In this document: positions 36,110-45,940 of the stretch, in pieces
Layout: every line of letters begins with the position of its first letter
Position numbering within the stretch: the stretch's first letter is position 1
NCBI GenBank assembly: GCA_964609385.1
Contig: CAZSSM010000009.1
Location: 1 to 64,000 of the forward strand
Origin: CAZSSM01 sp964609385
GTDB taxonomy: Bacteria > Planctomycetota > Planctomycetia > Isosphaerales > Isosphaeraceae
DNA: 64,000 nt
Reading direction: 5' to 3'
The notes under the pieces: generated by a model
Databases searched by the model: none
The model's input: the letters and a program-made list of their open reading frames with translations, nothing else
Told to the model about the DNA's origin: nothing
Program-made: the position numbers and the translations under genes

Positions 36110-36751
36110 TCAGCGTCGACGACGCGTCTCGACGACCTGACGTTCGAACCAGCGTCCCTTCAATTCACCCAGGATTCGCCAGAACAGCGGGCTATGCATT
36201 CGGCCTGGCACCCGGCCACAGGAGCTGGCGCCGAAGCTGCCCGGCTCGGTGTACTCCAGATGATGTGCCACCTCATGAAGGAACGTGTCGAAGAGTTCCT
36301 CCAACGGGCGACGGCCCTGCTTGGTGTCGAAGGCGTAGATCCGAATCAACCGCCGTTCCTTGTAATATCCACCTAGGACGCGCAAGGTCGGCCGCGCGTT
36401 GACATCCAATCGGAACGGTTCGGCACAGAGATAGATCTGCTCCAGTCGTGTCTGGAACAGCGCGGATAGGGCCGAGATCGGCGGTTGATACGCCACCGTG
36501 GCCACTCGACGGCCACTCGACGCCGGTCTCGGTGACCGATCACTGGACCCGGACTCCACCCGCGCACGATCGGCCAGGGCTCCATGCCCGGCCGGATTCA
36601 CTGCTGTCGGCTCGCTCTGGAGACGACCCACCCTCACCAGGTGACCGCCCCGCTCACGAGCCTCTTCCCATAAGCGGACCAAATCGAACCGAGCCGGATC
36701 GATCGCCTGTCGCGTCCCGTTGCTGTGGATCAGCCAATAGCGCGAGCCCAT
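36110..36751 (-). CDS. SprT-like zinc metalloprotease
   Basis: 213 residues from ATG 36751, preceded by GAGCGAGGG. An N-terminal part (about 1-95) of unknown fold precedes the metzincin-like core: ALFQTRLEQIYLCAEPFRLD, then HExxH in FLHEVAHHLEYTE, and a third His in RMHSPLFW, followed by a C-terminal helix. SprT/Spartan-like proteases degrade DNA-crosslinked proteins in eukaryotes; bacterial roles are mostly unknown. The open frame back to 36895 lacks support. Confidence 0.8.
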   Translation of the reverse strand: MGSRYWLIHSNGTRQAIDPARFDLVRLWEEARERGGHLVRVGRLQSEPTAVNPAGHGALADRARVESGSSDRSPRPASSGRRVATVAYQPPISALSALFQTRLEQIYLCAEPFRLDVNARPTLRVLGGYYKERRLIRIYAFDTKQGRRPLEELFDTFLHEVAHHLEYTEPGSFGASSCGRVPGRMHSPLFWRILGELKGRWFERQVVETRRRR

Positions 36752-36959
36752 CGCGATGCCCTCGCTCCTGGACCGTCTCACTGCAATCGATCGTTCGAAT
36801 GTCCTTCCTCCACTTGTGGCGCGCCTGCCAGGCCACGTCAACCCAGCAGCCCATCGCCAAGGCTCCGCAACCAAGCCCGTCCACGGGTCGGACAAACCCA
36901 GAGAAGCGGACGAGATCAGTTAACGCAACCCCACGAACGACTTAGGCACGTCATCCCAA

Positions 36960-37007
36960 ACAATTTTCAAATTGTTCGTGTCTTATTTTACACAAGACAA
37001 AATAAGT
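36960..37007. repeat. two AT-rich inverted repeats downstream of the HEAT-protein gene
   Basis: AACAATTT-TC-AAATTGTT (36960-36977) and CTTATTTT-9-AAAATAAG (36983-37007). Both lie just after the stop of the minus-strand HEAT gene and before the SprT start. They could act as a weak terminator or as part of the SprT promoter. Confidence 0.4.
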
Positions 37008-37038
37008 TTGATAGCCCCGAAAGTCTAAACTGATTTAG

Positions 37039-38004
37039 CTAGTGGATTTCAATGCTATCGAAGCGCTGCAAGTCGATGGCATCGCTCGACCCAGATCTGT
37101 CGGGCCTCCGCAACGCGTCGGGGGGCATTTTGCCGCGAGAAGGAACGTCGGTCTCGAGCAAGCGATAGGTTTGCAGCAGTTCGATGGCGGCCCGACGGAA
37201 TCGCGGATCGTCATCGGCGGCCATCTGGAGGACGTACGGGCGAACCTGATCGGTGTGGCCGAGCCGACAGAGCAACCGGGCCGCGCGGATCCGCGAACCG
37301 GACGAATAGCGGTGATCGGTCATCGCCTGGTGGAGCAGGTCGTCGAAGTCCCAGCGTTGGAACTCCGACCAACGCGACTCGATCATGGCCATGGCCTGGG
37401 ACGCCGAGGGACCGTAGGGCTGGTTCAGACTGGTCCGGATGACCGGGACGACCGGCTCGAGTTCGTTGAATTGGATCAGCAGCGATGCAGCGGTCATCCG
37501 AATCGGTACCGAGCGATCGTCCAGGGCATAGCGCAATTGGTCGCGCAGGTGGGTCGTGTCGCCCACCTCAGGTTGGTCGCGGAGCAGGGTGTCGATGGCC
37601 ACCGTCGCCGATTCCCGGACCGAACTGTTGCTGTCGTCCAGAGCGTCGCAGAGCGCGGTCATGGCCAGTCGCGGATGGGTATGGCCGACCTGGCCGAGCA
37701 GTTCGATCGACCAACCGCGGATGTCGGAGTTCTGGTCGGTCAAGCTAGCCATACAGGCGTCGATCAACAGGGCCGAGTTGGCCAACTCGTGGTTTTGTGC
37801 ATACCAGCTCAGCGCCTCGGCCCGACGTCGCGAGTCCCCATCGCTCAGCCACTCGAGGTACATTTGCTCCTCGGGGAGCGGGTCGGCCTGGCGACGAAGG
37901 TGGAACGTCAGGGCCATGGCGAAGACGATCAGCAGCCCGACGAGCGATGGTACGAGTCGGCTGAACCAGTCGCGCGGGGGCGAAACCGGCGTTGGGTCGG
38001 TCAT
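37039..38004 (-). CDS. membrane-anchored HEAT-repeat protein
   Basis: 321 residues from ATG 38004, which has GGGAGG 9 bases upstream and is therefore preferred over 38040. One N-terminal membrane helix (LVPSLVGLLIVFAMALTF), then helical repeats with HEAT-like pattern, e.g. LTDQNSDIRGWSIELLGQVG and LDDSNSSVRESATVAIDTLL. The body should sit in the periplasm or cytoplasm depending on topology (not determinable). HEAT scaffolds bind other proteins. It lies upstream of the SprT-like gene with an AT-rich gap. Confidence 0.85.
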   Translation of the reverse strand: MTDPTPVSPPRDWFSRLVPSLVGLLIVFAMALTFHLRRQADPLPEEQMYLEWLSDGDSRRRAEALSWYAQNHELANSALLIDACMASLTDQNSDIRGWSIELLGQVGHTHPRLAMTALCDALDDSNSSVRESATVAIDTLLRDQPEVGDTTHLRDQLRYALDDRSVPIRMTAASLLIQFNELEPVVPVIRTSLNQPYGPSASQAMAMIESRWSEFQRWDFDDLLHQAMTDHRYSSGSRIRAARLLCRLGHTDQVRPYVLQMAADDDPRFRRAAIELLQTYRLLETDVPSRGKMPPDALRRPDRSGSSDAIDLQRFDSIEIH

Positions 38005-38355
38005 GAATTCAACCTCCCGAAACGCTAAGGATGTGTCCATCCTATCAAGGATTTATTACCGAGCGCTCTATGCACCCGGTCCGCGTTCCGCTCAAAGGGG
38101 GACGTTAGCCTACGCGGAATCCGATTCGAAGGAAAGGGACTGGCCCCTCGGGAATGACATCGCCTGGACGACCTTCCCCGAAAAACAGAACCAAAAATAT
38201 CCACATCTATATTAATGAAACCAAACGAAAAATTGGCATGTCTCTTGGAAATCTACTCGGACCCCATCGTCCTGCCGACGGGACCGGCTCGTTCGACGAG
38301 CCGGTCCCGACTGGCGAACGGATCGCGCACTCTCGAGCGTAGGGAACGCTCGGGC
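38005..38355. other. gap between HEAT gene and secDF
   Basis: 351 bases; AT-richer in the middle (38196-38245) and containing the hairpin at 38279-38309. Otherwise nothing is seen. Confidence 0.4.
38279..38309 (-). terminator. 14-bp hairpin after secDF
   Basis: CGGGACCGGCTCGT pairs with ACGAGCCGGTCCCG across a TCG loop. It is located 46 bases after the secDF stop on the minus strand, the right place for a terminator. No T-run follows, so it may be a Rho-assisted or processing structure. Confidence 0.5.
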
Positions 38356-41300
38356 TCAGACACCCACGTCGATCGGCTTCGACTCGGTGCCGGCCAGTCG
38401 GAGTAGGGTCGGACAGGCGATGAAGATCGTGCTGTAGGTCCCCGTGATGACACCAACGACCAGACAGAACGAGAAGCCGTGCAGCCCCTCGCCGCCGAAG
38501 ACGTAGAGGATCAAGGCGGTCAGCAGTGTGGTGACCGAGGTAATGATGGTCCGGCTGAGGGTCTGGTTGATGGCCTGGTTGATCATCGCGCTGGTCAGGT
38601 TGGGCGACTTCCCCTTGATCTCGCGGATCCGGTCGAAGATCACGATGGTGTCGTTGACCGAGAACCCGATGAGGGTCAAGAAGGCGGCGGTCATGGGCAA
38701 GTCGATCTTGAACGGGTCGAGCAGGAGGATCTGGCTGAGGCCCGGGATGACATAGAGGACGGCCGAGAGCGAGACGATCCCGAGGGTGATGAGGATGTCG
38801 TGGACGACCGCGAGAATCGCCGCTAAGCCGTAGGCCGCCGAGCGGAACCGGAGGGCCAGGTAGGCGATGATCGTGATCCAACTGACGATGATGGCCACCA
38901 ACGCGGCGTTGCGGGTCTCTCCGGCGACAGCGCCGCCGAACTTGGTGAGCCGCTCGAACAGGTAGTCGGGATCCTCGCGGAGTTGCACCTGCAGGGCTGC
39001 CAGCCGCGCTCGGGCCTCGTCAACTTCGAGGTTGGTTCGCAGCGTCACGTCGGTTGCTTGATTGTTCGACTCGACCGGCAGATTGAAATCGTAGCGCGAA
39101 GTCGGACGCGATGGATAGGGATTGCCACCGTCATTGGGCTTTAGGTCATCCCCGTCTCGGGTCAAGACGATCTCCAGGTCCGGCTGACCCGAACGGGCGC
39201 GGTGGAGGCCTCGGATGGCCTGTCGGATCCCGTCACGCGTCGGATCGGATCCCGAGTCTGAGGTCGCTTCGGCGTCGTCCGAAGTGTCCGGCTCGTTCGC
39301 AGTCGGGTCGCGGTCATCGATCAACAGGACCAAGCTGGCATCGCGAATCTGGTCACTGAGGCCAATCCGGTCCCCCTGGAGTTCCCAGCCCTCTTCGTTG
39401 TCTTGAAAGTCGGAGACACGGACGACGGCCAGCGGGCGTTCGAGGATCTCGCGGAACGATTCGCTGATCCGGGCCAGGTCGCGGTCGGTCTGGGGAACGC
39501 TGAAGGTCAGTGGGAACTGCCGATCGTAGTCGCCATCGGGATCCTCCTGGACCGTCTCGACGGTCATGATCAGGCGATCGAGGGTGTCTCCGAAAGCCCG
39601 CTGGATCCGCTCCTGAACGCCGTCCTGGAACGTGCCTTCCTCATCCTCGTAGCGGCTGGCGTTCTCGTCGGAGGTCCGGATGTTGAATCGGATCAACCCG
39701 GAGGCCGAGTCCGCAGGGACTGGGGCGTCGGAGGCCCCTTCCCCCTCGGGAGCCGCCGTCTCGGGCTGCTCGGACAGATCGATCAGCGTCTCCCGGTTGA
39801 TGCTCTCGACGGTGACATCGGGCAGGCCGGCCTGGGAGGCGGTCCGCCGGACATACTCGGTGCGCTGGGCGTCGGAGAGTTCGGCGATCTCGGGGGCGTC
39901 GTCGTCGAGCCGGATGCTGATCAGGGTGCCGCCGGTGAAGTCGATGTTGAGCAGTCCCCCCCCGGCGGTGACCCGGTAGGCCACGCTGCCCATGCCCACG
40001 AGGATCAGCAGGACCGACAGCAAGGCGGCTGGACCGCGGTAGCTGACGAAGTCGATGTCGGTCTTGTCGAGCAGCTTGAGCATGCCGACCTGCTTGATCA
40101 GCCGTCGCGAGAGCAGGAAGTCGAAGAAGACGCGGGAGGCGAAGACGGCGGTGAACAGGTTCCAGATCAGTCCGACGACCAGGGTCACGGCGAAGCCGCG
40201 GACCTCATCGGTCCCGATCGCATAGAGCACCACACCGGCCAGCACCGTGGTGACGTTGGCGTCGAGGATCGTCGTCCAGGCCCGGTCGAACCCGTTACGG
40301 ACCTGCTGGGCCGGCCCGGCCCCCTTCTCGCGCTCCTCGCGGATCCGCTCGAAGATCAGGACGTTGGCGTCGACGGCCATCCCGATCGTCAGGGCGATCC
40401 CCGCCATACCCGGCAACGTGAAGGCCGCCTTGAGCTGCGCCATCGTGCCGACGAGCAACAGTAAGTTCAGGCCCAGGGCCGTGACCGCGATCAGGCCGGC
40501 GAACCGATAATAGAAGATCATGAAAACTGGCACGATCAACGTCGATATGAAGATCGCCTGCAAACCCTTGTTGATCGTGTCGGTGCCCAAGGTCGGACCG
40601 ATCTTGTCCTCCAGCAGCGGGGTCGACTCCAGGCTGGCCGGCAGGTTACCCGAGCGGAGCACGTCGACCAGCAGGCGGACTTCGTTCTCCTCGAAGCCCT
40701 CGGAGCCGCCAGAGATATTGCCGCGCTGACGGATCTCGCTCTCGATCGACGGGGCCGAGATCAGCAGGTCGTCGAGGATGATGCCCAACTGGTATGTCTC
40801 GTTGGCCTCCGTCGGCTGATATTTCCGAGTCAGCCGGCCGAAATCACGAGTGCCCTGGGGGTTGAAGGAGAACTCAACGATCGGCGCACCGTTCTTCGGG
40901 TCGGTCCCCCGACGGACCGATTCCAACTCGTTGCCGGTTACGTTGAAGCGATCGATCACGATGAAGATCTTGTAAGCGATCTGGAGACTCCCTCCCCCAC
41001 GATTGAGCACGACGTCCTGGATCGCGTATTCACCGCGGATCTGCGGATTGGTCGGATCGTAATCACTGGGCACATAGTTGATCTGATAGCTCACGATCTC
41101 ATCGAGTTCGACCTGCTCGGTCAGGACGATCGTATCGCGATCGTTGTCACGAACTTGGGCTTCGATTGTGACGATATCGGGACTGGATCCCTGATAGCCT
41201 CGGAGCGTGATCTTGCGACCGCCCAGGCTCCCGCTGAGGAAGTCCTGGTTCGGATCGTCGATCTCGGTCCGCCTCGAGGGCTGCACGACCTGGCGGACTC

Positions 41301-42165
41301 GAATCTCGTTCTCTCGGACCTCCGATCTCGACCCGTTCTGGCCTCGTAGGCCGTTGACAGTATAGCTTTCCAGACGGGCGATCCCGTTGAGCTGACGCAA
41401 CGCCTCGGGCGAGCCGCCGAGCCGATAGGTCCGGCTCAGTTGGCTGCTGGCCGGCCCTTCACGGATCGTCAGACCGCCCACCGTGACCGCCTTGCCGGAG
41501 AGGTCGGTGCCCCGCAACTCCACAGTCGCTCCGTCGGCCAGGTCCCAGTCGAAATAGGGGTCGACCAACGAGGTCGTCGCATCTTCGGCTGCGCTCGAGA
41601 CCAGTTGGTTGCGGAACAGCGAGGCGTTGGCGCCGGCCACGAACTCGCCGAGATTGGTCCACCCGTAGCCCGACGGCGGGTTCTCCAGCAACGAACTCTG
41701 CTGCCGCGCCTGGTCCATCCGCGTCTCCGAGGTCGACAGCGTCGTGGCCAGGATCCGGAAGTTGAGCGACCCCTGCTGCGTCAGCTTGTCCTTGATCAGC
41801 TCGACTTCGTCGCTCTCCTCACCGGGCAGGATGATCTCGATCCGATTGGTCTGACCGAGCCGACGGACGATAATGTTCTTCACCCCGTCGGGATCGATCC
41901 GCCGCTTGATCGCGTTGACCAACTCGTCGACGGTGTAGGTGTCGAGCCGGCCGGACGCCTCGGGATCGGTCTGGTCGTCGGAGACGTTGGATCGATTTTC
42001 GGGTTCTTCATCGGTCTGGGCATCGCGGTTGATCTCATAGACCAAGATCGTGCCGCCGGAGAGATCGATGCCGCGCCTCAGCTTCTGCGAGGGCGGGTAG
42101 AGCAGCAGGGCCGCCAAGACGGCCGCGACGACGATCAATGCGAACTTGAATCCCAGGTTGTTCAT
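38356..42165 (-). CDS. secDF: SecD-SecF fusion, protein-export accessory subunit
   Basis: 1269 residues from ATG 42165. It uses the proton gradient to pull translocating proteins from SecYEG. The SecD half (1 to about 690) starts FKFALIVVAAVLAALLLYPP and has IDLSGGTILVYE; the SecF half begins near residue 695 (LLDKTDIDFVSYRGP) with IDFTGGTLIS. Each half has six membrane helices, but the large periplasmic domains are expanded compared with E. coli (SecD 615 plus SecF 323). The SecF periplasmic insert alone has about 300 residues of Asp/Glu-rich sequence. It belongs to the conserved secDF-yajC-tgt cluster on the minus strand; the frame upstream to 42279 is not used. Confidence 0.95.
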   Translation of the reverse strand: MNNLGFKFALIVVAAVLAALLLYPPSQKLRRGIDLSGGTILVYEINRDAQTDEEPENRSNVSDDQTDPEASGRLDTYTVDELVNAIKRRIDPDGVKNIIVRRLGQTNRIEIILPGEESDEVELIKDKLTQQGSLNFRILATTLSTSETRMDQARQQSSLLENPPSGYGWTNLGEFVAGANASLFRNQLVSSAAEDATTSLVDPYFDWDLADGATVELRGTDLSGKAVTVGGLTIREGPASSQLSRTYRLGGSPEALRQLNGIARLESYTVNGLRGQNGSRSEVRENEIRVRQVVQPSRRTEIDDPNQDFLSGSLGGRKITLRGYQGSSPDIVTIEAQVRDNDRDTIVLTEQVELDEIVSYQINYVPSDYDPTNPQIRGEYAIQDVVLNRGGGSLQIAYKIFIVIDRFNVTGNELESVRRGTDPKNGAPIVEFSFNPQGTRDFGRLTRKYQPTEANETYQLGIILDDLLISAPSIESEIRQRGNISGGSEGFEENEVRLLVDVLRSGNLPASLESTPLLEDKIGPTLGTDTINKGLQAIFISTLIVPVFMIFYYRFAGLIAVTALGLNLLLLVGTMAQLKAAFTLPGMAGIALTIGMAVDANVLIFERIREEREKGAGPAQQVRNGFDRAWTTILDANVTTVLAGVVLYAIGTDEVRGFAVTLVVGLIWNLFTAVFASRVFFDFLLSRRLIKQVGMLKLLDKTDIDFVSYRGPAALLSVLLILVGMGSVAYRVTAGGGLLNIDFTGGTLISIRLDDDAPEIAELSDAQRTEYVRRTASQAGLPDVTVESINRETLIDLSEQPETAAPEGEGASDAPVPADSASGLIRFNIRTSDENASRYEDEEGTFQDGVQERIQRAFGDTLDRLIMTVETVQEDPDGDYDRQFPLTFSVPQTDRDLARISESFREILERPLAVVRVSDFQDNEEGWELQGDRIGLSDQIRDASLVLLIDDRDPTANEPDTSDDAEATSDSGSDPTRDGIRQAIRGLHRARSGQPDLEIVLTRDGDDLKPNDGGNPYPSRPTSRYDFNLPVESNNQATDVTLRTNLEVDEARARLAALQVQLREDPDYLFERLTKFGGAVAGETRNAALVAIIVSWITIIAYLALRFRSAAYGLAAILAVVHDILITLGIVSLSAVLYVIPGLSQILLLDPFKIDLPMTAAFLTLIGFSVNDTIVIFDRIREIKGKSPNLTSAMINQAINQTLSRTIITSVTTLLTALILYVFGGEGLHGFSFCLVVGVITGTYSTIFIACPTLLRLAGTESKPIDVGV

Positions 42166-42438
42166 CGGTCCATCACGTCGGTTGGGGGCCGCTCGGCGAG
42201 TCGGCCGCGATCTTCGAGGATGAGGGAAGAGGGGGAGCGACTCGGACCCACCTCCTGTCGGCCGGTCGAGACGGGCCAACGACAGCCCTTTGACATCACG
42301 TCAGGTCGGCAAAGTCCGTCATGATCCTGGCCTGGGGATCGGCCACCGAGATGAGACGAGACGGCGCCATGCCGTTCAACCACCCCGACACGTCCACGAG
42401 GCGGGCCGCCCAGGCGGGAAACGCGAACGCGATCGGGA

Positions 42439-42843
42439 CTACTGGGGGTCGGGACGATTCTCGCGATCATCGCCCTTGTCCGCGTCCTTGGGCTTATCCT
42501 TGTCCTTCTCGGTCTCGATCCGTGTGGCCACCGCATCGCGACGAACTTTCATCTTGCCGTCATCTAGGGCCAGGACGATGACCTGCTTCTCCTCATCGAT
42601 CCGGACAATGCTGGCGTAGATCCCAGCCGTCGTGATGACCTGATCGCCCTTCTTGAGGGACGTCAGCATCTCCTGATGCTGCTTCCGGCGCTTCTGTTCG
42701 GGCCGCAGGATCACGAAGAAGAAGAGGAGGCCGAGGCCGACCAGATAAAAAATGAACATGCTTTGGCTGCCGGCCGGAGCGGCGGCGGCGCCCGCCTCCG
42801 CCCAGAGCAGCGGTCGGCCGAGATCGAAGAGCGGCGATGGCAT
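42439..42843 (-). CDS. yajC: YajC preprotein translocase subunit
   Basis: 134 residues. One N-terminal membrane helix (MFIFYLVGLGLLFFFVIL) is preceded by an Ala-rich stretch, then the YajC core RPEQKRRKQHQEMLTSLKKGD and QVITTAGIYASIVRID. The C-terminal 35 residues are a charged tail, longer than in E. coli (110 residues). It is part of the SecDF-YajC holotranslocase and lies between tgt and secDF, the usual order. Confidence 0.95.
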   Translation of the reverse strand: MPSPLFDLGRPLLWAEAGAAAAPAGSQSMFIFYLVGLGLLFFFVILRPEQKRRKQHQEMLTSLKKGDQVITTAGIYASIVRIDEEKQVIVLALDDGKMKVRRDAVATRIETEKDKDKPKDADKGDDRENRPDPQ

Positions 42844-42970
42844 GAGGTGGATCGGGTGTTGGAGGTTTGAGCGTCGGCGTCGCCGGACCGTGCCCGGGAG
42901 CGAGCCTGATCGGCCCGAGGGACGGGGGCGGAGGTTCGCACGTCCTCCGGGATCGGCCGACTGGAATGCA

Positions 42971-44098
42971 TTACTCTACGTCTGGAGACCGCAGAGCTTC
43001 AAGCGTCTCCCGACGAAACGGGACATAACGACCCTGCTCGATCGCTTCGCGGGCCCGTTCCATCAACCGATGGAGGAACCGGAGGTTATGCAGCGAGGCC
43101 AGGATCGGCCCGAGCATCTCCTTGGCCAAGAAGAGGTGACGCAGGTAGCTCCGGCTGAATCGCGAACAGGCTGGGCATGTGCAGCCGTCTTCAAGGGGCC
43201 GAGGATCGCGGGCGAATCGGGCATTGCGCAGATGGATCTGGCCCCGAGAGGTCATGACCGTCCCGTTGCGGCCGTTGCGGGTCGGCCAGACGCAGTCGAA
43301 CATATCGATCCCGAAGTCGACCGCATCGAGGAGGTCTTCGGGCCGTCCCACCCCCATCAGGTAGCGCGGTTTGTCGATCGGCAGGAGCGGCGTGGTGACC
43401 TCCAAGGCCAGGCGGACCTCCTCGGACGACTCACCGACGCTGACCCCGCCGACGGCGTAGCCGGGGAACTCCAGGTCCAACAGCGCCTCGGCGCACTCGC
43501 GTCGAAGGTCGGCGTGCGCCCCACCCTGGACGATCCCAAAGAGCGCTTGATCGGGACGTCGGTGCGCTTCGAGCGACCGACGCGCCCAGCGGATCGTGCG
43601 CTGCGTCGCCTCGGCGATCTCGGGGCGGTCCGCCGGCAAGGCCGGGCAATGGTCCAGGACCATCGCCACGTCGGAGCCGAGCGCTTCCTGAATCGCCACG
43701 GCCCGCTCGGGGCTCAGCATCAGCGAACGACCGTCCAGGTGCGAGCGGAACGCGACCCCCTCCTCACTCATGGTGACCCGCTCGGCCAGGCTGTAGACCT
43801 GGAACCCGCCCGAATCGGTCAGGATCGGCCCGTCCCAGCCCATGAACGTGTGCAGGCCCCCCTGTTCGGAGACGATCTCCTCGCCGGGCCGGAGCGCCAG
43901 GTGGTACGTGTTGCTCAGGAGCATCGACGTGCCCACCTGTCGGAGTTGCTCGGGCAAGACGCCCTTGACCGTCGCGACGGTCCCCACGGGCATAAATACC
44001 GGCGTCTCGACCGGGCCATGTGGCGTCTGCAAGCGCCCCCGACGCGCACCGCAGGCCGGGTCGCGGGCCAGCAGTTCGTAGGTGACCGGGCCGGTCAT
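42971..44098 (-). CDS. tgt: queuine tRNA-ribosyltransferase (tRNA-guanine transglycosylase)
   Basis: 375 residues. Exchanges guanine 34 for preQ1 in tRNAs with GUN anticodons. Nucleophile Asp lies in DFGIDMFDCVWPTRNGR; zinc site is CTCPACSRFSR near residue 310 with a downstream His; catalytic TDSGGFQVYSL is present at about residue 95. ATG 44098 has GGAGG in reach; the open frame to 44203 is not conserved. First gene of the tgt-yajC-secDF series. Confidence 0.97.
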   Translation of the reverse strand: MTGPVTYELLARDPACGARRGRLQTPHGPVETPVFMPVGTVATVKGVLPEQLRQVGTSMLLSNTYHLALRPGEEIVSEQGGLHTFMGWDGPILTDSGGFQVYSLAERVTMSEEGVAFRSHLDGRSLMLSPERAVAIQEALGSDVAMVLDHCPALPADRPEIAEATQRTIRWARRSLEAHRRPDQALFGIVQGGAHADLRRECAEALLDLEFPGYAVGGVSVGESSEEVRLALEVTTPLLPIDKPRYLMGVGRPEDLLDAVDFGIDMFDCVWPTRNGRNGTVMTSRGQIHLRNARFARDPRPLEDGCTCPACSRFSRSYLRHLFLAKEMLGPILASLHNLRFLHRLMERAREAIEQGRYVPFRRETLEALRSPDVE

Positions 44099-44222
44099 CG
44101 TGGGCAGTCCTCCGCGCGGGCCGATCCGAAAAGCCCACGACCGATCGATCGCAAACACATGGGCAGAGGACATCCCAGCATGATGACTGTTCGCCCACGA
44201 CAATTCGGTCGCCTAACCGTTG

Positions 44223-45569
44223 TCAGTCGTTCTTCAGCTTGACCCCCAGGTCCTCGAGTTTCTTGCGGACCTCGTTGAGGCTGGTGACGCCGAAGTTCTT
44301 GCTCTCCAGGAGCTGGTCGGCGGTGTAGCTCATGAGGTCGCCGACGGTCTGGACGTTGAGCTTGGCCATGCACTTGCGCGCCCGGACCGAGAGGGCCAGG
44401 TCGCTGATCGGCTTGCCGCGAACCTCGCGCTCCTCGGGGCTCATCGTCTCGGGCAGGTCCATCGCCCCGCCCCGCGCCTGGGTCGGGGCCGCCGGCCGCT
44501 GACCGCTGTCCAGGGCCATGCCCAGCTTCAGGTTCTTCGACGACATCATCTCCTTGATCTCGTTGAGCGACGTCTCACCGAAGTTCTTACTGTCCAGCAA
44601 GGTCCGCTCGGTAATCCGGGTCAGGTCGCCCAGCGAGCGGATGTGCATCTTGCGCAGGCAGTTGCGACTCCGGACCGACAGCTCGAAGTCGGTCACCGGC
44701 ACCGAGAGCTGTTTCTTGTAATAGCGATTGAGCGTCTCGGTGCCGACGTCGATGACCTCGTTGTCGCTGGCCACGCAGTCGCGGTGGTAGAGCGCAGCGC
44801 GGGGGTGGGTCGGATCGACGGCCAGGACCCGCTCGTAGCAAGCCTTGGCCTCCTCGATCTTGTTCTCGTCCTCGTAGAGGATCCCCAGGTTGATCAAGGC
44901 CGAGATCGGCACCGGGGGCCGCTCGGTGCAACGTCGGTAGAGGTCGATCGCCTCGCGGTCGTTGCCCTGGAGGTCGTTGACGAACGCCAGGCGGAACAGG
45001 GCCCCGGTGTGATCGCGGTCCAGTTCCAAAGCCTTCTCGAACTCGACGGCCGCGGTGACCTGCTCGCCATCGTCGACCATCAAGCTGCCGCGTTGGAAGT
45101 GGTATTCGGCGCTGCGGCCGTCCAAGTCTTTCAGCTCGTCCAGGATCGCCAGGGACTCCTCGGTCCGACCCAGAAAGCGGAGGGCACCGGCCCGGTGCAG
45201 ACGGCACGTCTCGGGCTTGTAGTCGAGTTCCGAGGCCCGATCGAACGTCGAGGCGGCCGACTCCCAGTCGTTGAGGTTCTCCTCAGCCATGCCGCGGAAG
45301 TACCACGACATGCCGAGATCCCCAGCCTGCTTGAGGTGCTCGCAACCGGTCCGGTAGTGGCCCAGCAGCACGTAGGCCACGCCCAACCGCAAGTGCTGGT
45401 CGGAGTCGAGCGTCGGGTGCCGATCCTGGATCGTCCGGACCGCCTCCTGAAGCGTCTTGTAGCGCGAGGGGTCGCGACCCAGCACCTCGATCAGGTCGGC
45501 CACGGCCATCTTGTCGAACGGCGTGCGGTCCATGATCGCCCGCACATCGGTAGTCATTTCGGTGGACAT
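44223..45569 (-). CDS. TPR protein with two RNA polymerase alpha-CTD domains
   Basis: About 448 residues. Residues 30-290 are TPR-like helices (LRLGVAYVLLGHYRTGCEHL, LINLGILYEDENKIEEA). Two copies of the alpha C-terminal domain follow, at about 305-360 (LSVRSRNCLRKMHIRSLGDL, KNFGETSLNEIKEMM) and 395-448 (LSVRARKCMAKLNVQTVGDL, KNFGVTSLNEVRKKL). The alpha-CTD binds UP-element DNA and activators; here it is detached from any RpoA body. Possible function: a bridging factor that recruits partners to promoters (inference). M8 of the frame (45569) is chosen as start; 45557 is also possible. Next to tgt on the same strand. Confidence 0.85.
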   Translation of the reverse strand: MSTEMTTDVRAIMDRTPFDKMAVADLIEVLGRDPSRYKTLQEAVRTIQDRHPTLDSDQHLRLGVAYVLLGHYRTGCEHLKQAGDLGMSWYFRGMAEENLNDWESAASTFDRASELDYKPETCRLHRAGALRFLGRTEESLAILDELKDLDGRSAEYHFQRGSLMVDDGEQVTAAVEFEKALELDRDHTGALFRLAFVNDLQGNDREAIDLYRRCTERPPVPISALINLGILYEDENKIEEAKACYERVLAVDPTHPRAALYHRDCVASDNEVIDVGTETLNRYYKKQLSVPVTDFELSVRSRNCLRKMHIRSLGDLTRITERTLLDSKNFGETSLNEIKEMMSSKNLKLGMALDSGQRPAAPTQARGGAMDLPETMSPEEREVRGKPISDLALSVRARKCMAKLNVQTVGDLMSYTADQLLESKNFGVTSLNEVRKKLEDLGVKLKND

Positions 45570-45940
45570 CGGCCTGGAACTCTCTCTCAACCGGCCCGCG
45601 CCTGTACGCCCGCCTGGAGGATCAACGGGGGTTCGGGCCGGGCTCGCAGACTCTGGGGAAGCGGACGAATCTCACAGTATCGCCAGTTCCCTCCATTCCT
45701 GCAAACGCAACTCGAAACGCCCACACCGCGATCGTCAAGCTCGCCGCGATACCGTGATGCCTCCCCAGGTCCGATCACGATTCTCCGACGGTCGCCGCAA
45801 CTCGACGGTCCAACTCCGAATCGTTTGTCGCTGAGAGTGCCCAGAGGCCGACCGGAACGGACGCGTGTTCGGAACTCACGCATAAACGGACTCGGTCTCC
45901 AAGCCGATTTTTCTCAAGAAAACACCATGGAGTGTGATCG
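45570..45940. other. divergent gap between the alpha-CTD/TPR gene and the PDZ hydrolase gene
   Basis: 371 bases between outward-facing starts; it must hold both promoters, but I see no specific site beyond the ribosome site GGAG at about 45928 for the plus-strand gene. Confidence 0.4.
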
